From: Neurospora crassa OR74A
Taxonomy: Eukaryota > Ascomycota > Sordariomycetes > Sordariales > Sordariaceae
Direction: 5' to 3'
DNA length: 64,000 bases
Assembly (NCBI RefSeq): GCF_000182925.2
Contig: NC_026504.1
Coordinates: 1,674,001 to 1,738,000, forward strand
The notes beneath the pieces are model-generated. The model saw only the letters and a program-made list of their open reading frames with translations. It made no database searches and was not told the origin of the DNA. Positions 45,803 to 55,974 of the stretch are shown piece after piece. The stretch's first letter is position 1. Each line of letters begins with the position of its first letter. Both the position numbers and the translations under genes were made by a program.

Positions 45803-46150
45803 TCACCACTCTGAATAGCGAGACCAGATGTGGAAGTTATGTTGTATGAATGGTGAGGAGGGAAGATGGCCGTAGTCTTGCCCAAAGACAGTAGACCAGG
45901 CGAAAATGATCCAGATACCGAGTAAGAACGGGACAGCGAGGTGCTTCGTTGGAACCCAATTCTGCATGTAATGGAACGTGAAGCCTAAGAGAGAATCTCC
46001 CAATGTGCGCGAAGTGAAGTGTATCTGGTTGAGAAGTCAACCCACCCCGGAAAGAGAATGAAACATCGGGGATGCGGCTCAAAACTTGGTCAGATGCATG
46101 GTAGTCGGGAGCGACGTCAGGTCGATCTGGTGGTTCGACATAGCCAAGAT
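45803..46150 (-). CDS. Possible small membrane protein (partial model)
   Basis: Two candidate exons, 46150-46046 and 45996-45803, joined across a 49-nt intron (GTGGGT...GAG-AG) keep one frame: an acidic Pro-rich piece (LGYVEPPDRPDVAPDYHASD), then IPDVSFSFR followed by DSLLGFTFHYM and one hydrophobic helix (HLAVPFLLGIWIIFAWSTVFG). A first exon starting MSASDP at about 46297 has a good GTGAGT donor, but its phase does not fit the acceptor at 46151, so the 5' end is unresolved. It lies just upstream of the RBR gene on the same strand. Confidence 0.3.
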
Positions 46151-46309
46151 CTGAGAGTGGGTAAACCACCGGTACATGATCAAGGCATGAAGAGGGAGAA
46201 TGAACACGAACGAGAATAAGAACAAGGCGTGATGGGGAAAGATCATGGTGGTCTGTGAACACAAGTTGAAGTAACTCACGGGTCAGAGGCACTCATGGCT
46301 CAGGCTTTG

Positions 46310-48382
46310 CTTCGCCAGGTAGTTCGATATGTGCTGACGACGAAAAGACGCAAGTTGGCGAAGCTGCAGGAAGAGCGAGGCGGAACATGTGCCGGGCAGG
46401 GCAGCTTGCGTGGAGCAGTTTCTATTTTCTCCCCTGAATTCGAGGAACTGAATATGTACCAGCGTGTGGCTTGCGAGTGAATCCCGTCGGTGCTCGTCCG
46501 AGGTGTTCGTGAATGTCGTGGTTAGGCGGGCGAGTCGAAGGTTGCAGGTTAGTCTCGTACGATCCGCCCGGTTCGATGTTTGAGGTTTTTGAGAGCATAA
46601 GTTGAACACTTCAGTTGTATACAGGTTGACGAAGTCCCATCACAGCCCCATGGTCCGATGATGGGCAGGAAAGCAGGATGCAAGCGACTGTTTGGAGATA
46701 TAATGAAGCGAAGGTTCAGATGGAATGCTCTTGGTTAGCGGGCGCATCAGAGAGGCGACATGGCACTTGAGATTTTTTTTTGAAAAGCCTGGAAGCGTCG
46801 GGCGGTGTCGCTCGTGAGTTGGGAATTAAACGAGGCCCAAACCAACCATGCGGCGGCAATTGCGTTGGACGCGAGCTGTGTCGCAAAGGATGGATGATGA
46901 ATCTAGCCAGTCGTGGAGAGGAGTAGATGGCGCCAGCGGCAGGCGGCCAGCAAACCCATACATCGGGTTGAGTGAGGCCTTCCCCAGTCTCCGCCTGCCG
47001 AGCGTGCTGAGCGTGGACCTTGATGACAGGATCGGACAGTGTGAGCAAGCGACACGTTGCCAGGCCACCGTCACCCGTTCATGCGGCTGCCGAGGCAAAC
47101 GGCCCGGTGATCAATGAGTTGATAAGAATGCAAGTGCCCAAAAAACACAGACGAAGCTGGAACCGACCTGTGTGGACATGGACTCGGCAGCTGAACAGGG
47201 AAGGTACAATTTACTTTGAATTGTATTGGTTCCTTCCTTCACTTTGGATGCTCCATCCCGGGTAAATCACCAAAAAAAATCGTGAATACGCACCACCCAA
47301 CTCGTCGTTTCCCCATGCTTGACGCCTCTTATCTCTTAAAGAATCAGACCTCCTGTTCTTCTTGAGTGTTTCGGGTAGGGTCCATGTGTGTCAATACCTA
47401 GAGGTACCTCTAGGTAGGAATACCTGGGTCACCTGGCTGCCTGGCCTAGTTTGTGCAGTTGTTGGACGCCAGCAAAACGGCGGGGGTGGGACAGAATCGT
47501 CCTCCCACCCCAATACTCCATTGACTTCGGTCGGAGTCGATCAACCTGGGGTGAGTGTGAGTGAAACTGGCTGTAGCTTCCGGGGCAAAGCTTGCGTAAT
47601 TGTGATGATGAAGGCTTGATGACCAAAGACAGTTGTTGTCATGGTGTAATATTGATACTGGTGTACGCAGCTTACAGAACAATAGGTACAGTTCGGTTTT
47701 ACCTAAGAAGAGGCCGTACAAAGAGCCGAGATAGAAATACCCCAAGCCGGTTAGACTTGTATTCGTGGGGGTGGGGCACGACTCCAATTCATACGTAATG
47801 TACATTAGTGTACAGTCCAATACTGGTTTGAGTGTTAGCTCGATACCTCGGGTTAACTTCCCTCTGCGTAATTATGCTGCGGGTATGCTTTTTCTAAAAT
47901 CTAAGACACCACATTGTTCCTTGTTCATGCTTTCGAAATTATACTTGGTCATTGATTGCGTCCATAACATTTCGAAAGACCTGTCGTGCAGTGTACCAGG
48001 CGCGAGAACCCAGGTACCAAGTTAACATTCAGACCCGCAATTAGATTGCCATATTTTCTGATCTGGTTCGCTAGAGGTATTAAGAGCCAGGCCGCCCAAC
48101 CCACCTCTTCACAACACTGCATGCGAGCAAGACCGAGGTCACCATCATTCAATCCTCTAGACCAGATCAGATTGCAAACCAGTACCATTTCAACTATGGC
48201 CTAACTCTCACACTGCCCAACTATGATGTATGTGACAATATTACAAAACCTCCGTCATGATATTCGGTGGTTAAGTGATAGAAGCAAGTGGGTATCTACG
48301 CAAAGGGCAGCTCAGCTACTACCTCTGAACACTGCCATATCGGTAATCTACCTACCTAGGTAGCAAGACTGGACCTTCCCGC
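46310..48382. other. Intergenic, no gene seen
   Basis: About 2 kb with scattered short frames and no domain or splice logic. It includes a perfect 22-bp palindrome (listed separately). Confidence 0.5.
47395..47416. repeat. Perfect 22-bp palindrome
   Basis: TACCTAGAGGT followed directly by its own reverse complement. CCTAGG/TACCTA motifs recur nearby (48345-48362). Confidence 0.9.
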
Positions 48383-51300
48383 TCAGAAATCCTCTTCATC
48401 ATCCTCCAAATCTGACAATTCCGAATCTTCATCTTCCTCCTCGTCCTCATCCTCACTTGAAGGGACATTGCGCCTCGTTCTCCTTCGCGAACCTGGAATA
48501 CTCGCCTTCGCCTTGGCAGCAGCCGCCTTGCGCTTGGGTTTCGTACTCATCACCGCGGACTCTTTCTTCCTTTCCGCTTGGTCCCCGTTGCCCTCTCCCT
48601 CGCCATGATCCACCTCAAGTGTATCCTCCCCATCCTCATCATCCTCATCTACCACCGGGAAGAAAGAGGACCTTAGATGGCTATCCCTTTCTTCATCCTC
48701 CACCTCAAAGCCTTCGGGCAAAAACCCACCGCCGCCCGTTTCCTCATCTTCACCCATTTCCGCTTCGGCGTCGGATAACTCCCGAATATCCGCCCCTCCG
48801 CTTCCATGCCTCCCAAAGACCTCCACCTCATCACCCACATGCCCATAATCCTGCTTGATTCTCTCGACAATTCGCATCCCCATCAAAAGCTTCCTCCACA
48901 TTCCCAACGCCGCCTTCCGTCGCTTCTCATCCTCCTTCCTCTTCTTCTCCGCCTCATCCTTGGCCACCTCCTCCATCACCTGATCATGATGCTCCTCGGC
49001 AATAACAACCCCCTGAACCACCGGCACCGCCATTCTGTTTCCAAACTCAAAGTCCACCACCGCCTCCGCGTAGTCGATGCCCAACCGCTTGCACACACGC
49101 ATCGCGCCGCGGTATGGCACGTGCACCGCTCCCTGAGGGCACATGTGCTCAGCAAATAAATCAATGTTGCCGTACTCGTTCTTGGGGATGACGCCGTTCT
49201 CGATGGGCGGCGGGATGATCCAATCCGTTTGGTCGAAGCTGTATAATCCCTGCAGCACCTTCTGGCCTGTAAGCCGTTCGGCTTCCGCAATCTCTCGTCG
49301 CCGGTTGTTCGTTGCTGCTCGGTAAGGGACGCGCTTGAGCGGTTGCTCACCGGGAAGGGGAGCTCGCCCTTGCTTGTGCCAAGTTTCGGCGCTCTTGACG
49401 TGGACTACGTCCTTGCGGGAGTAGACGGGCTCGTCTTGGGTGGCGGCCGTGGTGGTCGCCGCTTTTTTGCTGCTGCCGCCGCTGCTGCCTTTGTTCCTGA
49501 ACATCTTGACTGGTCGCGCGTTGGGCAGGAGTGCTTCCTCGCGCTTGAGGTGTCGCTCGAGGACAAACTCTTTGGATTGCTTGTAGTACTGTAGAGTCTC
49601 TTGGCCCTCTTTGACTTCCTTCTTCTCGGGCTTGGCTGGCTTCAGGTCCGTCGCGTTTTCTTCTAGATCGACGTCGGTCATGGCGGGCTTGCTCCTGCCG
49701 CCTCGAGCGTAGCCTTTCATCACGGTCTGGAACCAGTCGTACATTTCGTACCTTGCTACCTTGCCGTGCTTGTTGTAAACGGGAACTTTCTCCATGGGAA
49801 TCCTCATGCCTTTTGTGCGCCCAGGCAAGGTTTGCCGCTTGAGGTAGCGCACTGTGACATCCTTTGCTGTGCCGTCTGGCGAGTAACCCATGACGTAGGC
49901 CATGACCTGCTTGGCCTTGTCCGCTTTGCTACCACGTGGCTCCAGAGACTCAATCAACTCCCTATTCGTTCCAATGATGGATTTCACGATGGGGTCAACT
50001 GGTAGGTACTTCTTGGTGACTGGGGAGAGAACCTCGGTCCAGTAATGGGGGAACTCCAGGTCCTTGTCGTAGACTTTGTTCTTCATTCGCGGTGTTGGTT
50101 CGGGCTCGTGATCACTAATGACTAGATCGTCGTCACTGTCTGCTGCTATAAGCTCCGAGTTAGACCTTTGAATCTTCGTTGCCTTACGGCTCGCGCCTCG
50201 TCTTGTAGATCTCCCTGATGCATGAGTTGTAACGGTCTCCTTGGCCATACTCGTGGCTCCCATGTTCTTTTTAGGGGTCGGTTTGAGATCTTCTTCCTTC
50301 TCCGGATCTGCCTCTTCCACTTTAGTCCAGCCGAACCCTAAGGGCTGGAGACTAGCTACCAACCTAGCCTCCAACCCCAGTGCCCTCAACATTGCTGTGA
50401 ACAGTTGAGCGCCAACATCACGACTCCCAGCGCATTCCGAAGCACACTCGCGAAAGTCTTCCAAAGAGGCGATTCGCTCTCCAAATCGTTCCGGTTGATG
50501 CTCCTCCTGGTTGAAGGCTTTCGTCAGGCGATCCAACCTCTCCAACGTCATGTACCCCCATTTCCGTAGCCCCGGTGCCGTGGTCCGAAACCGCTGCTTC
50601 CACCACGCGCTGAGGACTTTCATCAACCGAAACAGTGGATCGCCATGGCTCATATCTACCGCGCCCTTTTCAAGATGTTTCGCTGCTTGACCCCAGTCGC
50701 GCGACCTGTCCGCTTTGGCAGCATCTTTCCCTTTCGCCTGCGCCTTTCCTTTCACTTGCGCCCTCGTCTTCTTCTGGGCGGGTGACTTCTTCTTAGTCGA
50801 AGCCTCAGTACCACCTCCATCAGGTACCACCACCTCCAACCCACTATTCCGCCTCCATCTATCCACCTCATCCCAAAGTTTCGGAGGGAGATGCGACAAA
50901 AGAATTCCTTGCACCTCTGGGTCGCACAGCCACGCATTACGAACAGCGTTGTGCCAGAGAAGCAACTGCACGTGCACACAATGAGTCGAGACGCGTATCC
51001 TCCGCTCTAGCTTGGACGGTCCTTTCTTCCCTAGTGCGTTGGCGAGGGATATGCGCGTGTCCCGGATCAAAGTCAGTTCGAGGTCGCCAGCGGGTACTTC
51101 GGGAACGTTTGCTGTGGTTGATTGGGGCTGGTAGGGTTCGACGTCTTCAAATTCAAGATCTTCGTCGTCATCCTCGTCTTCGTCCTCGCCTACTTGAACA
51201 TTGTGTTTTTGTTTCTTGAGGACCGGAACGTCTTCAAAGTCGCCATCGGACAAGGATGAGAGAGAACTGGAGTCGTCATCGGAGCTCTCGTCGAGCGCCA

Positions 51301-51505
51301 AGGCTGCGAGGCTGGTCTTGGAAGATGAAGCGGGACTGGCGGTTGCGTCGAGGGCGTCAAAGAGAGTCGGCTTCCGAGGTGGAGCAGACAATTTGGCGGC
51401 GTTGAGGTTCTCTTTTCCTTTTCTTCGCTTTGCATCGTTTTTCAGGTCGTTGGCTGGAGGCGGGGATTCATCCCGGACTCGCTTGCGGGGTACATATGGA
51501 GGCAT
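48383..51505 (-). CDS. RAD4: Rad4/XPC DNA-damage recognition protein
   Basis: Nucleotide-excision-repair sensor that, with Rad23, binds helix-distorting lesions and recruits TFIIH. A single 1040-residue frame on the minus strand. Residues about 1-130 are acidic and Ser-rich with NLS-like KRRKGKEN. The transglutaminase-like fold follows (about 170-510): TRISLANALGKKGPSKLERR, CASECAGSRDVGAQLFTAML, and LEFPHYWTEVLSPVTKKYLP. The beta-hairpin domains occupy about 640-830: FVLERHLKREEALLPNARPV (BHD1), WHKQGRAPLPGEQPLKRVPY (BHD2), NGVIPKNEYGNIDLFAEHMC then PQGAVHVPYRGAMRVCKRLG (BHD3). The tail (about 900-1040) is highly acidic with a basic patch (RRRTRRNVP), longer than in yeast. No introns. It is divergent from CUZ1 with about 1 kb between. 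Confidence 0.95.
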   Translation of the reverse strand: MPPYVPRKRVRDESPPPANDLKNDAKRRKGKENLNAAKLSAPPRKPTLFDALDATASPASSSKTSLAALALDESSDDDSSSLSSLSDGDFEDVPVLKKQKHNVQVGEDEDEDDDEDLEFEDVEPYQPQSTTANVPEVPAGDLELTLIRDTRISLANALGKKGPSKLERRIRVSTHCVHVQLLLWHNAVRNAWLCDPEVQGILLSHLPPKLWDEVDRWRRNSGLEVVVPDGGGTEASTKKKSPAQKKTRAQVKGKAQAKGKDAAKADRSRDWGQAAKHLEKGAVDMSHGDPLFRLMKVLSAWWKQRFRTTAPGLRKWGYMTLERLDRLTKAFNQEEHQPERFGERIASLEDFRECASECAGSRDVGAQLFTAMLRALGLEARLVASLQPLGFGWTKVEEADPEKEEDLKPTPKKNMGATSMAKETVTTHASGRSTRRGASRKATKIQRSNSELIAADSDDDLVISDHEPEPTPRMKNKVYDKDLEFPHYWTEVLSPVTKKYLPVDPIVKSIIGTNRELIESLEPRGSKADKAKQVMAYVMGYSPDGTAKDVTVRYLKRQTLPGRTKGMRIPMEKVPVYNKHGKVARYEMYDWFQTVMKGYARGGRSKPAMTDVDLEENATDLKPAKPEKKEVKEGQETLQYYKQSKEFVLERHLKREEALLPNARPVKMFRNKGSSGGSSKKAATTTAATQDEPVYSRKDVVHVKSAETWHKQGRAPLPGEQPLKRVPYRAATNNRRREIAEAERLTGQKVLQGLYSFDQTDWIIPPPIENGVIPKNEYGNIDLFAEHMCPQGAVHVPYRGAMRVCKRLGIDYAEAVVDFEFGNRMAVPVVQGVVIAEEHHDQVMEEVAKDEAEKKRKEDEKRRKAALGMWRKLLMGMRIVERIKQDYGHVGDEVEVFGRHGSGGADIRELSDAEAEMGEDEETGGGGFLPEGFEVEDEERDSHLRSSFFPVVDEDDEDGEDTLEVDHGEGEGNGDQAERKKESAVMSTKPKRKAAAAKAKASIPGSRRRTRRNVPSSEDEDEEEDEDSELSDLEDDEEDF

Positions 51506-52507
51506 AATGGGCGAGGTGCTGTGTCTCTCGACGACTGATCATATCGGGGGGTCAAATGTGTTCGTTTGGGCTGTATTAGAATGTATCCAACTACATCCAA
51601 CGCCTCTATGTCGTCATCACAAGACGCGTTCGGCCTTGCGGATGGCAAGGAAACAAAGCTCAAGTACCCTAACCCTGAATTTTGTGTGGATGTGATTCAG
51701 GTTGTTGCTGTTTACCGGTTGTTGTTCAGTTGCTTTTTATTGCTTCGTATAGTCAAAAAGTCAAAACTCTGATACAGCTTCAACGAAGGGGTTATCGCTA
51801 TAGAGAGACCATGTTCACCAAAGAAGGCGCAAGGCAGGATTGGGTGGAAGACGGTAAGGAACGTGAAGATGTTTTGTGTTGTCTCAGGGCAATGGAACGA
51901 CTGACATCACCACCTACATATGACGGGAGGATAGAGGTGACTTTACCCCACGAATTGCAGGCAGTGCAGTGGACTCGCAGTGGACTTGGAGCGCTACCAG
52001 TGCCGCCTCTGGTAAACCGGCAGGCAATCTGTGTTGTTGTTGCCCCTGTTGATTACCAGATCTCTCCACAATATCGGTGCATTCGAGACCCTTCCAGATC
52101 CACCGTGCGGCGGCTGAAGGCAGCGGCTGACAGGGCCGCGAGGGCCGCTACGGCGCTGAAAGGCAGGCGATGCATGCGCAATGGACCCCCGAAGGCAACA
52201 ACAACGTCACGACAGCCACTGTTTACCTGTAAGGGTACCTTCTTTCCTCGGCATCCTTCGACTTGCTTTTGATCTGCTTTGTCATCCATTATCCAAGAGC
52301 ACGTCGCGTGACAGCGAAACTCTACATCCAGCTTGCGAATCTTCAGACGACAACGACCCCTTTGCCACGCCTAAGCTATCTTTAGCTATTGTGTCACAAG
52401 CGAAGGCAGCATCGTCCTTACGACTTGGCAGGGGTGACCATCTACAACCTCGAGGCCATCACAATCCAGGGGCACTGCATTATTACCAATCCTCCATCGA
52501 ACGCCCA
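51506..52507. other. Divergent promoter region between RAD4 and CUZ1
   Basis: About 1 kb. A 196-codon plus-strand frame at 51682-52272 has no motif and unlikely composition (mixed Cys and Arg runs) and is treated as chance. Confidence 0.55.
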
Positions 52508-52515
52508 TATATAAA
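52508..52515 (+). promoter_or_regulatory. TATA box of the AN1 zinc-finger gene
   Basis: TATATAAA, only 24 bases before the first ATG (52540). With usual TATA-to-start spacing the mRNA would begin near or after that ATG. Confidence 0.6.
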
Positions 52516-52539
52516 CCCGCGCGAACCCTCCTTCTCACC

Positions 52540-53508
52540 ATGTCCAACAACGGCTCTTCCGATACTAGCTACGTCAAAATGTCTACCGCCGACGTTGCCT
52601 CACCCTCCTCTGGCGCCAGCGCCGGCACCGACGCCAGTCTAGTCGGCAAGCACTGCCAGCTCGAATACTGCAATCAGCTCGACTTTCTCCCTTTCCTTTG
52701 CCAATCCTGTCACAAGACCTTCTGCCTCGACCATCGGTCCGAGTCATCGCACAACTGCGCCTGCGCGGGCGCTTGGGCCGAGCGTCGCCGGCTTGCCCAG
52801 CTTGCCCGGCCCTCCGCCGGCGAAGGGAAACGCATGCGCGAGCTCGTCTCGCAAAAGCCCTGCGCCGACGACGCCTGCAAGACCATCATCGGCACTTCCC
52901 TAGTCCCGGGCGTGCACTGCCCCTCCTGCAACCGGGACTACTGCCTCAAGCACCGGCTGGCCGAAGACCACGACTGCAAATCCAAGGTTCCGATCGGGGC
53001 GCGAGCAGCGTCCGCTGCGACGGCGGCGGCAATGCAAGCGAGCGCCAAAAGTGCGCTCGAACGGTTCAAGCTGTGGGGGAAAACGAAGCGCGAGGAGGCG
53101 GCAAGATCGCTACCGAAACCGAAACCGAGCACGGCTGCGCAAAGGGTGATTGCGGTCAACACGCTGAAGAAGACGGCCAAGGGCGATGACAAGATCCCTC
53201 CCGAGAAGAGGATATATCTGTATGTGGAGGCGGAAAGCGAAACGGCCAAGGCGAAGATCCCCAAGGGCGAGTTCTTTTACAACAAGGAGTGGGTGGTGGG
53301 GAGAGTGTTGGACGCGGCGGCTAGGCGTTTGCAGGTGCAGAATATCAACAATCAGTCGAGCAAGGAGGAGGATCGGCTAAGGGTGTTCCATGTGGAGGGC
53401 GGGAGGATGTTGGAGTTCAATGAGAAGATCGAGAAGGTGTTGGTGAATGGGAATACGATTGTGCTGCTGAGGGGGGTGGGGCCGCCACCGGATTTGATTG
53501 AGATGTGA
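52540..53508 (+). CDS. CUZ1: AN1-type zinc-finger protein, Cuz1/ZFAND1 homologue
   Basis: Cuz1 links Cdc48/p97 and the proteasome, notably after arsenite stress. A single exon, 322 residues from the first ATG, or 309 from the second ATG at 52579 (context CAAAATGTC), which may be the true start. Two AN1 fingers are visible: CQLEYCNQLDFLPFLCQSCHK with FCLDHR and HNCAC (about 38-90), then CADDACKTI with GVHCPSCNRDYCLKHRL and DHDC (about 107-155). An Ala-rich helix and a basic linker follow (about 155-225). The C-terminal 100 residues form a ubiquitin-like fold (RIYLYVEAES, FYNKEWVVGRVLDAAARRLQ, NGNTIVLLRGVG). No introns. Confidence 0.92.
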   Translation: MSNNGSSDTSYVKMSTADVASPSSGASAGTDASLVGKHCQLEYCNQLDFLPFLCQSCHKTFCLDHRSESSHNCACAGAWAERRRLAQLARPSAGEGKRMRELVSQKPCADDACKTIIGTSLVPGVHCPSCNRDYCLKHRLAEDHDCKSKVPIGARAASAATAAAMQASAKSALERFKLWGKTKREEAARSLPKPKPSTAAQRVIAVNTLKKTAKGDDKIPPEKRIYLYVEAESETAKAKIPKGEFFYNKEWVVGRVLDAAARRLQVQNINNQSSKEEDRLRVFHVEGGRMLEFNEKIEKVLVNGNTIVLLRGVGPPPDLIEM

Positions 53509-53848
53509 GGCAGGCTGGCTGGTAATTGGAGGATGTGGGATAGTGGGAGTTGGTTCGCGTCCTCACTTTATATATTCTGAGAGCATTGTGATGGGCTTTT
53601 TAAGGGGTTTTTTATTTCTCATGGACACTTCCTTATACCAAGTGCTGGGACTGGGAAGATGTTGGGGCTTTTCCTAGATGACTTCACAAGTAATGATATC
53701 TTGTGCAACTTGTCAATCTATCAGTAATTTGTTGAATAATGAGCATATAAATGTAGAAATCCTATAATACACTTCAACAGCGCATGGGAACAATCCCTTC
53801 ATACATCTTTGGCCAGCCCATGTCCTCTCCATCATCTCTCTATCCCGC
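53509..53848. other. Short intergenic between convergent CUZ1 and MTFP1
   Basis: Holds both 3' UTRs; nothing else seen. Confidence 0.6.
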
Positions 53849-54886
53849 TTACTCGTTCTTCTCCTTGTGAGGAGTAGGCTTCTCACTCAGCGTCTTTTCT
53901 CTTCCGATAAGTGGCGCATGCCCAACAGCCTCCTTGCCGCCAAATGTCTCGAAGGCCTTATGGAACACCCATTCGACCGCATTTTCAACTGGCTTGTCGA
54001 ACAAAGTAGGCAGGAAGGGAACGACCGACAGACCGAGACCAATGGGACCCCAGGTCCGGATCGTCTGGTTCTTGACGTTCTTCATCGCGCGCCCGCTGTA
54101 CCGCACCACGCTGTGAATCGTAAACGCAGGCAGTCCCATACTGGCCACGCTCTGGAAGATGAGGCGCTGCAGCATCACGGTCCGGTAATCCTCCAGCGGC
54201 GTGATTTTGCCGGGCGTCGGCTTGTCGTCTTCCATCTTCTTGGTGCCGTTCTCATCGATCAAGCCGAGAATGCGCTTCTGGCGCGATGTCAGCTCGACGT
54301 TGGGGTCCAGCACCCGCCGGTTGTGCCAGTATGCCTTGTATCCTTCGTAGCTGACGTCGCCCAGGATGTACGCCCACGAGACGCCGTAGGCACCACGAAC
54401 GAGCCACGGGTGCGCGACGGGGCGGAAGGACTCCCCGATATCGGAGGTGTAGGCGACGTAGCGGTGGGCGGAGAGGAGAATGGTGCGGAAGCGGGAGGCG
54501 TAGGCGGCGTAACGGACGTTGGACTCGGTCGAGGGAGGCATGCTGTCGTAGAGTACATGACCAATGTTAGCTCCGCGAGACTGTTGGGCCTAAACTCCTT
54601 TCTTTTTTATTCTTTCGTGTGTTGATTTTCCGGTGCAAAACACGTACTAGCCCTCGTAGAGATCATCATAAAATTCTTCCTTGTCAGTCTTGTCGACTAA
54701 CTTCTGGAGACCGTCGGGGAGCTTTCTTCGCGCGGGTAGCTTCTGGGGGTTGAGCTCGTCATGAACGGCATTCTTGACATCGACAACCTTCTTCTCCACC
54801 TTGTCTTGTATAGGGCTGGTTTCTGAAGGAGACTGCGTGGGCGGCGCCGGCTTGTCCGGGTTATTGCTGTTGCCAAAGGGCCACAT
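53849..54886 (-). CDS. Mitochondrial fission process protein 1 (MTFP1/MTP18) homologue
   Basis: Inner-mitochondrial-membrane protein that promotes fission in animals. Exons on the minus strand: 54886-54648 and 54542-53849, 310 residues. The 105-nt intron (GTACGT...GCTAAC...CAG) joins DDLYEGY to MPPSTESNVRYAAYASRFRT. If it is ignored, two separate small genes appear. The first exon supplies an acidic/basic N-terminus (MWPFGNSNNPDKP, then DGLQKLVDKTDKEEFYDDLY). The second holds the MTP18 domain: AHRYVAYTSDIGESFRPVAH, GAYGVSWAYILGDVSYEGY, ASMGLPAFTIHSVV and IRTWGPIGLGLSVVPFLPTL, with three or four weak membrane segments. The Lys/Glu-rich end is HKEKNE. Divergent from ATP19. Confidence 0.9.
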
Positions 54887-55556
54887 TGTGGTTTATTGTT
54901 GCTTCTAACGCGGATTGGGAATTTGCTCGTATGCGACGGATTGCGCGATGTTGGCGCGGTGATGTATTTTTATGATAAAAAACAAAACAAAAAGGTCGTC
55001 GTTGTCTTTGATGTCGCGTCAAAGGTAGCTACAAGTAGAAATTAAAACCCCCGGGAGATCCAGAGTACACTAGGATGTGGTGATGGTAAGAAGCAGAATG
55101 CGCTGGCAAGCTAACACCATTGAGCTTCAGATGAGCTTCCTCCACTCACTTCCGGACCATAAGCCGGGCGCAATTCGAGCAGTGACGTAGCGACGGTCGA
55201 TAAGTAGTGGATAACCGAGCGATAACACTTGTACATACTTAGCGTGCATGGCGGGGCGACGGGGATGGGGCTGGCGGGCATGTGGGTGGTCCGTGTGTCC
55301 TTCCGCGACTTTTGACGTTCTGGACGTGCAGGGCGGCTCGAGGACGGCTACGGGGCAGCGGCTTGGCAGCGGGAGGTCGGGCTTGGCTGGCGGCTTCTGC
55401 AACCTCAGGCAGCCAAATTTTCGGCAGGCTGCGCGACGGAGCTTCTCTGGCACCTTTCGTTGCGTCGTTTTCCAAACCGTCGAATCCTCCACGCCGGTCC
55501 CATCACCACCAAGCTCCGAAAACACCCCGCCAGGACTTCCAACCGCCTCCGTCACA
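54887..55556. other. Divergent promoter shared by the MTFP1 and ATP19 genes
   Basis: About 0.67 kb between two nuclear genes for mitochondrial proteins. A 142-codon minus-strand frame (55555-55127) is antisense to the ATP19 leader and lacks motifs. Confidence 0.5.
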
Positions 55557-55974
55557 ATGGGTCAATACTACAACCTCTTCGGCCAGAAGGTCGCCTCCCA
55601 ATACGTCAGGGCCCCTCCCCAACAATAGCATAAACAAGAGCCTCCACTAACAATAGCTTCCTACAGCTTGCCATGGGTGTTCTTGGCTCCCTCTTCGGCG
55701 GTGTTTACCTTGCTTCCGGCGGCAGCAGCAAGACCCCTGCTACTCCCCCCATCAACGCTTCCAGCTCTGATGAGGCCGACTTCATCAAGTACGAAGCCTT
55801 CGACTCTCCTTCGGTCTTCGTCCCTCCGCCCGTACCAGCGCCACGTCTGCTTCGTTATCGTCATCACGCATCATCACAAGTGCCCACGATCGCTAACACC
55901 CCGATAGGAAGTTCCTCGAGACCTCCGAGACCACCGAGAAGCAGGCTCCCGCTGCTGCCCCCGCCAAGCACTAA
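55557..55974 (+). CDS. ATP19: ATP synthase subunit k (Atp19)
   Basis: Small dimer-associated subunit of the mitochondrial F1Fo ATP synthase. Exons 55557-55604, 55667-55788 and 55908-55974, 78 residues; yeast Atp19 is 68. Introns: GTCAGG...CTAACA...CAG, phase 0, and GTACGA...GCTAACA...TAG, phase 2. Residues 1-16 read MGQYYNLFGQKVASQY, then LAMGVLGSLFGGVYLA, a single membrane helix, then SSDEADFIKKFLETSE and an Ala/Lys-rich end (APAAAPAKH). The MG.YY.LFG.KV and L.MG.LG..FGG.Y patterns fit fungal subunit k. Because all exons are tiny, an unspliced reading hides the gene. Confidence 0.88.

Noticed and set aside
51682-52272. 196-codon plus-strand frame between RAD4 and CUZ1
   Set aside because: No motif, odd Cys and Arg composition, lies across a divergent promoter.
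55127-55555. 142-codon minus-strand frame in the ATP19 leader
   Set aside because: Antisense to a promoter and leader, no motif.
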